Assembly (NCBI RefSeq): GCF_000006565.2
Contig: NC_031475.1
Location: forward strand, 4,416,522 to 4,480,521
DNA from: Toxoplasma gondii ME49
Taxonomy: Eukaryota > Apicomplexa > Conoidasida > Eucoccidiorida > Sarcocystidae
Direction: 5' to 3'
Length of the DNA: 64,000 nucleotides
The notes beneath the pieces were generated by a model. It searched no databases and was not told where the DNA came from. It was given only the letters and a program-made list of their open reading frames with translations. Both the position numbers and the translations under genes were made by a program. This document shows, piece after piece, positions 25,747 to 38,700 of this stretch (its first letter is position 1; the number at the start of each line of letters is the position of its first letter).

Positions 25747-28291
25747 ATGGCCTGCCTTCGAGGGCCGCCCCACGGAGGTCGAGGGCCGTTCCTCAGAAGG
25801 CCTTTCCCCCTCGTTCTCCAGAAAACAAGAAACTCCACTCGACCCATCTCTCCCGCGCGCGGCGACTCCTCCCCCAGAGAAAAAATCGCTTCGTTCCTGC
25901 GCGCAGCCATGGCGCCGGCTTCGCCCACCGACAGCTCTGCACAATCTGCGGCGGAATCTCGGGTGTACGTACACCTCGTCGGAGTCGCTGGGAGCAGCGG
26001 CAGCGGAGGGCAAGGGAATCGCAAGGTGGAGAAGAAGGCCGTGACCGTGAGGCTTTCCTCGGTCGCTCCTGTTCACGGTTCCTTCTCAGTCTGTCAGGCT
26101 TTTCTGCGGCGGTTGTCTCCTCGCGTTCTGTCTGCTTCCCGTTCTTCGGCGGCCGTCTCCACGCTGTCATCCGCAAGTCGCCGTCCTCGGTCCTGTTTGC
26201 TTTCTGTTGCCGCTCCCCTGCTTCGCGGAGAGAGCTGTTCTTCCTCCACTTCGCTTCCCTCCTTTTCTCCTTCGCCTTATGTCCAGATCGTCTCGGATTC
26301 TGCCGTACCTCCTTCGAGCTCGACTCTTTTTTCCTTTTCCCTCTCCCGTTCGTTCGTTTCTTCTCCCTTCTCTTCCGCGACCCCCTCTTCTTTTTCTTCT
26401 GCCCTTCCTTCCTCCGCTCTTACCGCGCTTCTTCCGTCTCCGTTGTCTCCGTCTTCTTCTGCCCACTCCTTCACCTGGTCGTCCGCTCACTCTACTTCTC
26501 CTCAAACCGCTTCTTTTTTCTCTTTCTCCCGCCCTGACTCCGCGACTTCGTCTTTTCGCTCGCTGTATGTACACACACGCGCGTACAGCTTCACTAGGGC
26601 AGCTCGGCAGAGAGAGGACGAGGCGCGTCGCCACGAGGCAGCGCGGAAAGCGTTCTTTGAGTCGATGAATCAAACGAAGAAAGAAGAACAAGAACGCGAG
26701 GCAGAGCGGCGCAGACAACGGGCAGAAGTCCAGAAGCAAGGCCCGTTTCTCCACGGACAAGACTACTACCAAATCCTTTCTGTGAAGCGGTCGGCCTCTC
26801 AGGAGGAAATTAAAAAGGTGAGACAACCACGCTCGCAGCTCTTTTTCTCTGCGTTTTTACTCACGACTTCTTCGAGTGGAAATCTGCGCCGCCAACGCGA
26901 CTGATTCGTTGATGCTGAGGCATTTGAATGGAAAATCAAATTTCCTTTCACAAGAACGTAACCTTCAACTCCCTGGCGACGAGTACACAGCGGTTCCCCC
27001 CTCGGTGTCGCCTGCGCGCTGTGTGAAAGTCCGGTGATGGGGATGTCTCCCTCTTTCAACTTCAGGCATCATTTAGTTTCTCTCCGGGTCAAAGGCGCTT
27101 CGTCCTTCTCGCCCTCTGTATCCGCTTCTTCTGAGCTGTCTTGTTTCTGCCTCTTTCCGAGATCTCTCCCCCTCTTCTCTGTCTGTCTTCCTTGTGCGAC
27201 ACTGTTTTCTCTCTCTGAGTCTCTCTGCAGTTTCCTGTCTGCCTTGCTGTCTTGTGGCTTTCACGCGCTTCTCTCTCTGCGTTTCTCTCGCCCAAAAGGC
27301 CTATCTGGAAGCGGCGAAGCGTCACCACCCTGACCAGAATCCCGAAGACCCTGCCGTAAGCGAAGGAGCGACAAGGAGAATCGAAGGGGAGCGAAGACGA
27401 AGAGGAGTGCAGCAGAGAAAAGATGAAACGATAGGGACTAAAGAGAAGAGAGGAGGAGAAAGGAGGCAGATGAGAGCGAGAAGCATGAAAAGCGGGATGT
27501 CGTTGCACAAGTGGAATTGAGCTCGAAAGCAGAGAAAAGAGGGGAGAGATGCAGAGAGACGATGTACAAAACAAAGAGAAGAGAGACAGGAGAAATGAAA
27601 AGGGAGAGAAGGACAAAACGACGAAGGTGACCACAGGGGATGACAGAGACATGCGACGAATATGCTCTTTTGACAAAAGGAAGACACGGTCAGAGAGCAT
27701 CGTCGCGCACAGAAGTGAATTCAGCAAGCAGAATAAAGATCGATCTTTGCCGCGACCGGCTTCAGGCGAGTCCTCGTCTGTGTCTGCATGCAGACAAGGC
27801 CCGTGTAAAAACGAACGTTGGAGACCGAAGAGCGCAGATGGGTCGAGTTGGCACTTTTTTTTCCTTTTCTCCTTCTTCCCTGAGATGTGCAACCGGGGTC
27901 TCGCGAAGTCAACTCTCAAACACAACGGGCGGTTGCCGTCTTTGGCATCTCTCAAGCGTTTGTCTCGTTTTCTGGTGCTTTTCCAGGACGCTGCCAAGCG
28001 TTTTCAAGCAGTTCAACAGGCGTACGCGACTCTGAAAAAGCCGTGGTGCCGAACGCTCTACGACCAGGAGCTCGACGGGTGAGCGCTGCCTGAGTCTCTC
28101 ACACCACTTTGTCGAAAAGCAAAGCGGTCTTGCTTCAGCGTTACTTGCTAGCACTGACTACTGTCAGCTCCATGAAGAAACAGTTTAGACACGCTCACCT
28201 TTCCGGCGAACCGCCGTTTCAGGCTGCATACAGACACATACATACAAATACATACATACATACATACATACATACATACATACATACGTAA

Positions 28292-28324
<33 letters not shown>

Positions 28325-31300
28325 GGAAAACGTATATGAATATGTGCATATATGGGGTCATAGGTATATATATATATATATATATACGGGGGTGGTGAGT
28401 TTTGTGACGGTGCTTCTGTTCATACGAGCATCTGAGTAGTCGGTCTCTCTCTTGTTAATACGAGAGGCAACAAAAGTGCAGGTATGCCGTCATGGCATAA
28501 CCGATACGGAGTAAACGATTGTCGAGGGATCTCAAACCCCACACATTTAGCCTCACTTGAACAACTGGATCGTCTTGTCTAGTAGTCTTAAGGTACTTGG
28601 TCGGCTGTTTTCCTCGTGACGAGATTCACATTTAGGCTTCTACTTCAACAACATCACTCAGAGAGAACTTGGTCGTTTGTATCTCTCGAGCGGGAGCGCC
28701 AGTTGTTGTTCTAGGTGCTATCCCGCGTCCCTGTGTATTCATTTGGGGTATACGATTCTGAATCGCCTGTTCTTTTCGAAGTAAAACAGTCGGCAAAGAG
28801 CAGCAGGAAAACCAGAGGCTGGGGTGTGTTGTTTGATGAGATTCTTTTGCAAAGAAAGCCGGGCAAAAGACGTCTTGCCAAACTACAGAGCGAACAGTTT
28901 TTGTGAACTCAACCAGTTAGAGTCACCTGCGGAAGCGTCTCCTCTGTGATTTTCCCTTTTACGCGTTTGTCTTTCTCGCATTCACGTTTTCCGTTCCTCT
29001 TTTAGATGTGTAAAAGAGGCTCGCATTTGTTTGGGTCATCTCCGCGTTCTCTGCTTTTTCTGACTCTCTTCTCAGTTCGTTTCGTTCTGCGCAGCGAACG
29101 GAGGCGGGGCGAGAGCCTGGCCCGGGCACCCGCGCGGCAGAGAAAATTTGGAAGGAGACTTGGGAGGAAACAGCTGAGCAAAGAGGCAAGCTAAGAGCAG
29201 CGAGCAGCGAAGAACTAAGCAACGACGGAGGGAGAAAAATTGGAGAGACATGGCGGAGAAGAGACACGGAAAAGGCGGAGAGCACAGAGACGGAAAGAAG
29301 AAGACCAAGAGAAAGAAGCCAAGGGGAGGCGAGAAGACAAAGAGAAGCAACCGAAGAAGAGGGAGACTGAAAAAACAAGGGAAAAAGGAGGCGAAAGAAG
29401 GAAGAGTCGACGATGGAGACAGTGACAAAGGAGAAGAGAAAACAGAAGGATCCTTCCTCACAGTCCCGCGGTCAACGGGAGAACGGAGGGGTATCACGGT
29501 AGCTCACAAGATGGTGGGGAGCTCGAGAGGACCTCTGTGATTCGTGTTGCTCTCCACATGCCTTTTTGTCATCGATCGCTTAAGGAGCTCTACATACACA
29601 TAAAAGCGATTCCTCCTGTATTTTCTGCCTCTTCTTTTCTCTCCAGAGCAGAGACGAGAACGCTATCGACGCTATGCAGCTGGCATCCGCGAAGACCTGC
29701 CCTACGTCGACACCATCAATCCAGTGAGGAAAAAGCTAACAGAAAAAGAGACTTGCAGACCCCTGCACAGCTGTACATACACCCGAGGGAGTTGGCGCAT
29801 GCAGGCGCCAAGGGGCGGCAGTCGGTTTTCGCTGTAAAAATCGTGAAAAAACACGCAATGCAAAGAACGATGAAACGCACGAGAGCGAGGAATCTTGGAG
29901 ATGCGCGGAAGCATGAAGAGAATGAAATCAGGAAGAAAACGCGAGTGTGAGGTGGAGGAGGTGGCAACGTGCAATCGTTTTGTCTCCGTTGCTTCAGGTC
30001 TGGATCATCGCGGGAACTTCAGCCGCCGTCTTCGGATTCGCCGCGTACATCAACGACAAGGGGAAGAAGTCCTTCGATGCAGCGTGGGTCGTTGGAGTTT
30101 TCATTTCTTCTGGAACTCATGAACTCTTCGTCTGCTTTCCCCTTTCTCGGATTCTGTCGGTTGTCTCCGGGCTTCGCAGCTCTCTCTTTGCTCATGTCTG
30201 CTTGTGGTTTCGGGTCCGTATCCGCTTGTTCGTTCGCTTCGTGTCTTTCTTTGTTTTCTTCTCTTGTCATCTCCGTTTTCCTTTCTCCCCTCTGCGTACT
30301 CGCTGGCGTGCTCTGTCTTTACTTTGTCTCTTCTCTTCTTTCGCGTCGTCTCCGTTTTCTGTTCTCAGCTCCACGCGCCTGTCGCAGATCTGAGTTCGCG
30401 TTTCCGCTTAGATCTCTCCTGGTTTTCCTTCGCTTTCGGTTCTGCGCCTGCTCCAGATCTGACTTCTCGTTTTCGTACACGCGCGCGTTCCGCTTCCTCT
30501 TTTTCTCTTTCTGATCAGCCTGAACGACGACTTCACTGACGAGGATTTCCGGGGAGACAAGCTGGTTCGCGCCTTCTTCAATCCTTTCTCAGCGAAGTGG
30601 GAAAGACTCCCCGACGGCTACGACCCTCCCGCGCCTCACACGTTGCACTCCGTACGCGTTCTTGCTTTCTTTTCGTGGTCCCAGTTCATGACACGGTTTT
30701 GGCTTTCTGTTGTTTTCCCTCGCGTTTTCCTCGCTCTTGTCTCGCCTAGACTCGTCCCCGTCTCGATCCCCTCCGCAGTGGTTCCTTGGCATCGACGCAG
30801 ATCTACTCGAGACGGAATAACGATCTTGTATATTCTCTCATATTCACATGTATAAATGCATCTATGGAGACAGGCACGTACTCTCAAGTGCACGCATTCA
30901 TATCTCCACGCGCGGGCGTCCATCGATGCCTTCATATGGCTTTCGAGTATCTGCAAGAAGTAAATCAATTTGTGTTCGGGTGTGTATTTATATCGGCGTA
31001 GCGACGTGTGTCGGTATAGGGGGTAGGCATGTGTAGACCGCTCTTGTAAACTTTTGTAAAACGACAGGGACGCCAAACAGATGCAGCGCGGGGCATCCGA
31101 TCGTCCAGAGGAGGGGATTTGTTTGTCTTGTTGTCGCTCTGCGGTGGCGCCTTTCCTCCCTTTTCCACTTTTTCTTCTGTCGGTACGTCTGCTGTTTCCG
31201 ATGCTCTTCCTCCAGTTCTACCGGAAGCAGTACCCGAATATCCAGTTCGATGCGGCGTCTTTGCCGGCGAACCAGCTGACGCTTATCAAGGTATGCTTGT

Positions 31301-31830
31301 TTACGCGTTCTTGCGTTTCCTGTCATCTCTCTGTCGAGAACCCAAGTTGGAAAGAGACGGCACCAAGGCAAGCCCGTCGATGCGCGCAGAGCTCGTTCTA
31401 CGCATTTCGTAATGATTCTCGCGATGCATCCACGCGTGACGGAGCGACTGTGCATGCGCGTTTGCATGTCGTTACACCACTTTTTCAGGGCACACAGGCT
31501 CCATAATTGTGCACCTTCCGCCTAAAACGTGGAGAAGGAAGCACGAACGTTCTTATTTATAAAGGCAGTTGCTTCTGCACTCTGATGGGAGATTCCCGTC
31601 AGAACTGCATCGACGGTTTTCGCATGCGGCGCCCCTAGACATGTGGAATTTCGCTGTCATCCTCGATTATATCGTGTATCTATTTCCCCTTGCTACAGGT
31701 GCCTCGATCGCAGACAGAGCCTGCCCGGCTCCTCGTGAACAGGCGCACCGGCGAGACTCTGTGGGCGCATCAAATTCGTCTTCAGGTGAATAAGTCTTCG
31801 TCTGAACAGTCTAGTACCTCTGATTCGTAG
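25747..31830 (+). CDS. J-domain (DnaJ) protein with a C-terminal transmembrane segment
   Basis: A J-protein that should stimulate an Hsp70 partner at a membrane. Exons: 25747-26817, 27299-27355, 27987-28078, 29076-29185, 29647-29723, 29998-30083, 30519-30651, 31216-31290, 31699-31830; total 610 residues with one continuous frame to the TAG at 31828. The J domain (about 337-407) reads GQDYYQILSVKRSASQEEIK, then AYLEAAKRHHPDQNP with HPD at 367-369, then the helix IV region ending LYDQELDG. A charged segment (KIWKETWEETAEQREQRRER) follows, then one membrane span WIIAGTSAAVFGFAAYI at about 471-487. The first 340 residues are Ser/Arg-rich with few acids, compatible with a mitochondrial presequence, and the layout resembles DNAJC30; that is inference. 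The exon 4 donor is GC rather than GT. The last exon could instead be spliced at 31785. An in-frame ATG at 25624 is an alternative start. Confidence 0.78.
28250..28386. repeat. (CATA)n and (TA)n microsatellites in a J-protein intron
   Basis: CATA repeats at 28250-28287, then TA runs at 28291-28311 and 28364-28386, inside the 1-kb third intron (28079-29075) of the J-protein gene. Confidence 0.9.
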
Positions 31831-34800
31831 CTGGCGCGTCGCCATTCCATTGATGTCCAGTGAAACGCGTATTGGAACGTCTCTCGCTTCTGGTGAGTCG
31901 TTTCTGCGAAAGAAGTGACCAGGATCGTTCCTCAAGCCTCACCTGGCGGTCGCGAAGTCTCTACAGACAATCCAGAGGTGGAAACCGACAAAACAGGTGA
32001 CCTAGCGCAATAAGGTGGCTGCGCGGCAAAGTTACCTCTGGGAAGTTTGTCGTGTTGGAAATAATGCGGCACTCCATCTCCACTGCACTCTTCCACCGTC
32101 TCTTCCAGGTTTCGAGTTTTCCCAAGCGAGTTTACCCTGTGGGCGTTTTGGTCTGTTGGCGGATGTCTCCTGGTGTGTTTCCACCCGGAAAAATAAAAGA
32201 AAGTGACCGACGGACAGGCGGCTTAGGACGGTGCAGTGCGGAGATGAGAAAACAGTCTAGGCTGGAGGGCACATACTTTCGAAAAAACGATTTGCTCTTT
32301 TTAAAAGTTTTCCTCCTGGATCTTCGTGGCAGAGCCCCGCCACCCTTAACACAACAGTTCGCCGGCGGAAGGCAGGTTACGAAAAGACTGCTTTTGAGCC
32401 AAAGCAAAAGGATGCAACATCCTGCTGCACTGGACATCTGCGCCCAATCGAAATAATCGATGCAGACACATAAACTGTTGCCGTGCATTCTCGAGTTCAG
32501 CCCGGTATGTGCAAGCAACATCGCACCCTTACCGGCGGGAAACAAATTCCAGCATCGGGCAAGGGAGCACGAAATGACGCTGGATTTAGACCAGCCTCTT
32601 GTCGGCACAAACGCGATAAGCTGCTTTCGATAGATTCCATGCGTCACCTGCACCAGCTTCCATAGTTTTTCGTCGCCGTTTTCTTCGTGACAAATGGGAG
32701 CAAGTCTGAACGATTCGTGGAATCAGTATTCACAAGTCGAGATTCAGCGAAGTACCAGAGATTCCGACCATTCGGGGTGGCCGTTCCAGACAGTTGAGCG
32801 ATCGAAAACTCCTTGGATGCGCAGATTTGCTGCTCTGTTCACGAGCGCAAACATGTGAATTTCAAGTCCTTCTGTGTAAGCAATACCTCCACCAGTGTGA
32901 AACCTGTGTGTACAACTGTAGTGAGGAGTCGGGGAATCGAAGGTGGTGGGCGGAAGAAGCCGCTACAAAGGGCCTCGCCAGAAAGCGGGCACTAATTCCA
33001 CAGCTGAGTTCGTGACATCGGGACTGGAAAAGTGGCTTCACACCTCATACTGCAAAACCAACAGGAATCCTTTGTGTCTCCAGCGTGCCTTTCGAATTCT
33101 TTTTTGCGTACTTGTTCGTTCTTCCCTCTTATATGAGACGCGTCTCTGTCGTTAACTTTTTGCTGTCGGAACTGCAGAAGAAATCCAACCGTCGTTGGCT
33201 TCATCGAAGAGTCGGCAGAGAGAGCCAGACTTAAGAACGGCACCTGTTTTTTGTTGCAGGGAGACTCCTGCACAAAACAGAAGCACGAAAGTCACTTCAC
33301 AGATGTTCTACTTGTTTGAATGGTACTAGCAACTGTGACGGTATAGACACCGCGCTCGTGCGAGCGACCAGAAACTGACGGTTACCGTTTTTCACGTAGA
33401 TGAGAACCGCCAACAGTTATAGGAAGCATATGTTCTAAAGGGTCGAACACGGATCGTTAAATCTGCTCGCATTCTCCCGCAGAACAGGTGATGGGTGTAT
33501 CTCACGGTACCTTGTCAGCTCTGCTTTTTTTTTCCTTACCTTCCTGTCTCAGGTCATGTGCTCAGAGCAGGTGCACTGGTATTTGCCAGCATCTTCTAGC
33601 AACACCAACAAACTGTCAGCAAATGTACAGACCATGGCTACTCACTTCCAAGACGAGTCGGTTCGTGTAACGGTCGTCTGAACTTACATGCAGCCAAGCA
33701 CTACCATAGAACCACCAGACAAAATAGCTTCCTCGGTCTTCGAATCAAGGAATTCACCGCTTCTCCACCTTATCCACTTTCTGTCCAGAGAGCTAAAAAG
33801 CCCAACAGGCCGGAGGCAGCGGAATGGTTTTCACAGGCATGGCGTGTGCCTGTTCGGCGCCTTAAAGATTGGTCAGCAGCTGTCTCCCTTTCGTCATAAC
33901 AGGTCATCTAAACGGAACAGAGCGGCTTGGCAATCCCTTGGGGTCTTGAATTGACCGCCAGAGGTCCCTAAGTTGTCAGTCTAAAACCCGCTTTCTAGCA
34001 TGAAGTCTTAGAAAGCCTGTCATGGCAACGCAGTCAAATCGAAATTCAACAGACAACTCCACCCCCATTTTCAACGGGCTGCCCAGAGACGGACCGAATC
34101 ATTTAACCCCCTCCTCTACAAAAGGGAGAAAACTGTTAAATGCCGGAAAGGAATGTGCATTTTATCCCCTGCGGTTCGAAACTTGCAGGAAACCTTTCAG
34201 AACGGCTAGGTACTGCCGGGGAAACAGCATTTGCCTCCTGCGGTGCCCACCCTTAGAGCATGTCTGTTGTTGTTTCCCTTATGAAAGGATCGACGCGTCT
34301 TTAGTCCCAGGAGAGCGTTTGAACAATGTCAATGCTCCTTTCATGCACTGGTGTCTTGAAGACTTCGAATCTTCTCCAAACTGCACAAACAGACGAGATT
34401 CCTGTTTTGCTGTCGCCTAACGAGTTACCGAGGAGCGCGACCGTCGGTGTGGCGCGGAGAGCCCCCCGACGGCGGCTCGCGCAGTTCACCGTCGATTCTG
34501 GTCGGAGGCTGCTGTTGTATCTTTTGCAAACGAAACAGAGGAGGGCTTAGGTCCCGCGTGTAAGAGTTGAACTCGTAGATGCCTCTGACAACCGTGAAGC
34601 GAAACTGTATGTGTCCTCCCTGCTGTTTTCCTCGTCTAACGCTACCGTTGACCCGCAAGACCTTCTTGCACGCTGCCTCCGTGCTTAGGCTTGACGGACG
34701 GCCGACCAAACGCAGAAGGTCAAGCTGAGCACGGGAACCCGGCGGTTTTTGCATGCACCCCGATGTGTGGCCACGAAACCTTGTCATGTTGGAAAATACT

Positions 34801-35733
34801 ACTCGCTTGGGGAAAAGAACGTGTAAAGCACTCCTCCAGAGTTGGGATTCCCGAACAAGATTCCAGTGTTTCGTTTTTTCCGCCCGCCGTAGCCCACGTC
34901 GCGAGCTGGCGTGCTGCGTCTCGCTGCTGTGGATGGAGTGGGTGAGTCAACCCAGGCTATTAAGGCACTGCGCGCGGCAGACTTTGACCCCTCTCGGGCC
35001 AGTGGGTTAAATCTTCTGAGAAAAGAATCCGAGACTTGCACCCGGGCCCGCAGCCGGAAAAGTTCGACAGCACGCTTCGTTCTTGTACAGTTTGACACTT
35101 TGTTCGCCGCCCTCGATTTCATACTTTTTCCCGTGGCTCAGTTACCCGCAAGTTCAAGTGCAACGACCTGTGACCCCTCTAGTCGGGAAAAGAGTCGCAA
35201 GCGTTATATACCGTTCGTCGATCCGAAGCGCCGCGCCTCCTTGATTTTCCTCTGTTACATCACTCGACTACTTTCGAGAGAAACCCGCTTCTCCACAGCG
35301 TTTTCCAGTTCGTTAGCCGTGTGTAAGGACCCCCGGTGTCGATAAGTGTGGACATCAGTTTCGTTGGGTAGCCCGGCGACCCGTCACACTGCATGTTGGA
35401 GATTCGTCTGCTCATTCCCCCCGTAAAACATTGCCGTTTTCTTCTTTTCACTGGCCTTTGCCGTCCTGTCTGGCAGGTCGCGTCCCGGATCGCTCGTCCT
35501 TGCTAGTCTCACGCTCAGTGATTTGTGGTCTTGCTCGACGGCGGCGTGCGAGTAACAGCGCGGTCGGGGCCCCCGCGTTTGCTGCCTTAGCCTGGCAGTG
35601 TGGAACAAAGAGGTTCCGTCGTTTTCGAAATAGTTACGCTGCAGATAGAGATCTTCAGAGGGGCATGTGTCTGTTACCGCGTTTCTTTCCCGTCGTTCAC
35701 GGACTATTCTGAGGCGAGGTGGCGCCTCTCAAC
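31831..35733. other. 3.9-kb spacer with no recognised gene
   Basis: Contains the 3' UTR of the J-protein gene and the upstream region of the membrane-protein gene. Base composition is balanced and lacks the long pyrimidine tracts seen before 31 kb. Only short ORFs under about 175 codons occur, none with a recognisable domain or a phase-consistent splice partner. No tRNA or rRNA is seen. Confidence 0.55.
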
Positions 35734-38700
35734 ATGGCGACAAGAGGACGCACGACGTGTGCCTCCGCCGTGAGCGGTGGAGGGGGGAAGCTCGTGGTCG
35801 GCGCGCTTCTTTCCGCTCTTTTTCTACTCGTGCTGACGGAATCCGTAGAGTTCAGCCTGGCGAAAAGGGAATCCAGGTCCGAAGAACAGAAGAAAAAGGA
35901 AGAGCAGGCTCGAAGAGACGAGGAGGAAGAAAAACGCTTGTCCCTGATCCGAGCGAAGCTTCCCAGCATTAAGAAGAAAGAATACATCAACTGGAAACGC
36001 CTCTCTCCAGAAACGACCGTCCTTCTCGCAGCGCAGCCTTCGGACGTTGAAGTACTTAGTAGCCACCTGCCTTTCCAAATTGCGAACGTCACAATGCAGG
36101 TAAGTCACATTCGTCTGAGAGAAATGGACAAAAACCCGAGCAATAGCATCCACTTTGCAGACACCTGCAATGAATATACGAGAACATGTCCACGGGAAGT
36201 ATCGCTAGAGGTGTCTCATTTGACTCAGTCGGGAAAAGGGCTGTTATTCAGGTGATACGAAATTCGAAACCTCTAGGCAGCAAGAAGACTGGACGACGCC
36301 TTCTGTCCGGCGAGCAGTGCGCGCAGTCGACAAATCGAACTGTCCAGTCGTGTCTGTGGAGCGCGTGTCTGCGGGTCATCCCTGAGAAGCTGAGTTCCGT
36401 CTTGGCTGTCGGCATCTCTTCTTCCGGTCTCTGTATCTCCTCAGGCTCTTCCCACCCGCATGTGTGTGTACGTTGTCCCTCCCTCATTCGCCAACGATGT
36501 GTGCCTCTCTCGCCTTTCAGGAACATACAATTTCGCCCGTGTCTGCAGTCGACAGAGAAATGCAGCAGAGGCTGCAAGCGAATTACACCCACGGAATGAA
36601 GAAACTTCGAACAAGCGTCGTGTTCGCCGATGACACACCTGTCAAGTTGGATAACTCGCACCCTCAAGGCGGCGCAATCTGCAAAGACTGTAGGCGATGC
36701 TCGAGGCTGTCGTGGACAAGCAGGCAACTGGAAAGAGCCTGGAGGCATAAGAACGGGGCCGCAACATGCAAGATAAGCTGGCGTGGCGAGGAGGCCTCGA
36801 TGGGGGCATCTTGGGTGCAGATTGCGCAGGCATCTCGCCGCACAGAAACACGAAGAAGCAAAAAAAGTTAACTGATCGGTTTCAACGAGAAGGGAGGGTC
36901 GACTCGTAAGAACTGGAGGTCTGGGCTGGAAAAGGTCACAGTCCAAACAAAAATTAAGACAGCGGGACGCTTGACGCTGACAGTTCAGCCTAGGGGTCGG
37001 ACTGTGCTTTCCCCCAACGAGGTGAAATAGGGAGAATCATGGAGAGAAATTGTTTCGCTGTGCTCTGCACCTCCAGTTGTCCTACCAAATACATCGCATT
37101 CCCACGCTTGGAACCCGACATGAATTGTGGCGGCGGCTTCTCTTGCCTGATGTTTCTCGCTTCTTTCCCTTTCCGTGCGTGCGTCTGTTTCAGCCCAACG
37201 AGCCATGCTGCTCTCGTTCAATCGCGTTTACCGGAAAAACGATGGACACGCGTACGCCACCTTCAACCTCCACAGCCCATCTGCGGTTTCCTTTCACAAG
37301 GAACTTGCTGGCGAATACAATTTGAAGTCGTTGAATCCCTTTATGTGGACAAACCACTTTCCAACGGGTATGCGTGGAAAGAAAATGTAACTCGTTTTGC
37401 TTGCGGTGTCTCTCCTGGGGAGCGATTTCCGCGAATCACGGGCTTCCTTCTCTCGCAACGCAAGCGTCTTCCCTCAGTTGCCTCCACAAGAAACCGTGTG
37501 CCATCTGACAGGTGACAACTCTGCAAAAGTTTCTGCAATCTAACATCATGTGTATTCGTCTGAATATACCTGTTGAACCGCAGATATTTACATTGATTTA
37601 CATAAATACCTCTATCTCCCTATATATCTATATATATACATATATATATGCATATGGGTTTACCTTTTCGGTCTTATATGTGTGTTTTTGTGCATGGGTG
37701 CTTACAGTTCACAGACGTGTGTACATTCATCAGTCCAGCAACTGGAAGACGAGTTTTGTCGTTGCCCTTGTCTGTGCCTGAACGCTTATTCTTAAGAACG
37801 AGGGCAGGCGAATGTGTTGGCGGCTAAAACGCCTCTGGATCGATTTCCGTTGTTTGCAGAGGAAGAATTCACGACCTTCCGAGGAACAGCGATTTGCATG
37901 AAGAAAAACTCTCGGCTTCAACTGCTTCGCGGATGGCCAGTTGCAGTTCCTGGTGAGGTTGCCGCTTTATATCCCAACGCTTCCGAGAGCCCCAATTTCT
38001 TTTCAGCGATATGCTTCCATGATTGTTCACGAATTCAAGCTCTCCCCTTTTCGTCGCTCTGGTCGCCTCCTGTTTCTCTTCGTCTCTGTCGCTTGCCCTT
38101 GCCTCTCGCCTTTTTCGTTACCGTTTCTTTCGTCTCGGCGACTTCGTCTCTCTCATGTGCCACAGGCGCCTCTCCCCTCTTTCCTTTCTCTCGCCCTCGT
38201 TCGCGTCTCTACCACGATACGGTTCGCCCCTCTTGCATGATTTGTTAACGCGAAATGGAGGTTTGGTTTTACCCGAAGGGTGCGAATGGTCTTTTCAAAG
38301 AAAAGATACGCTTAATTGAGGACTTCGTGTCAAAAATCGAAACGCCAGTGTAGGCTTTCTCCCCGGAACGAGTTCGTCGTGTGACTCCCGCGGTCATGGT
38401 GTCTTGGCTTTTCTCTCCACGTTTGTCTGCAGATTACAAGGAGGGACCCTGGCAGGCGCGCGTGATGGTTCATCGTGCTTTCGTCTCTCCGTCTGCTGAC
38501 ACAAAGAAGAAGCATCTTTATGTGTTGCAGGCGACCCTGAAAGTGACGCGTACTCCTAAAGAAGGCATTTTCAAGCAGCAGAATATGGACGTGGTTCCCT
38601 TCATGGGATACATAAAAATTGACAACAACAAATACGAGCAGTACGTCCTTTAGTTCGTCTCTCGCTTTGGCTCCGATCAAATCTGCGAGACGCCCCTCGC

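Noticed and set aside
28387..29075. Intron segment of different composition, considered as a mitochondrial-DNA insertion
   Set aside because: No cox1, cob or rRNA fragment could be recognised by eye; a search against coccidian mitochondrial DNA would be needed.
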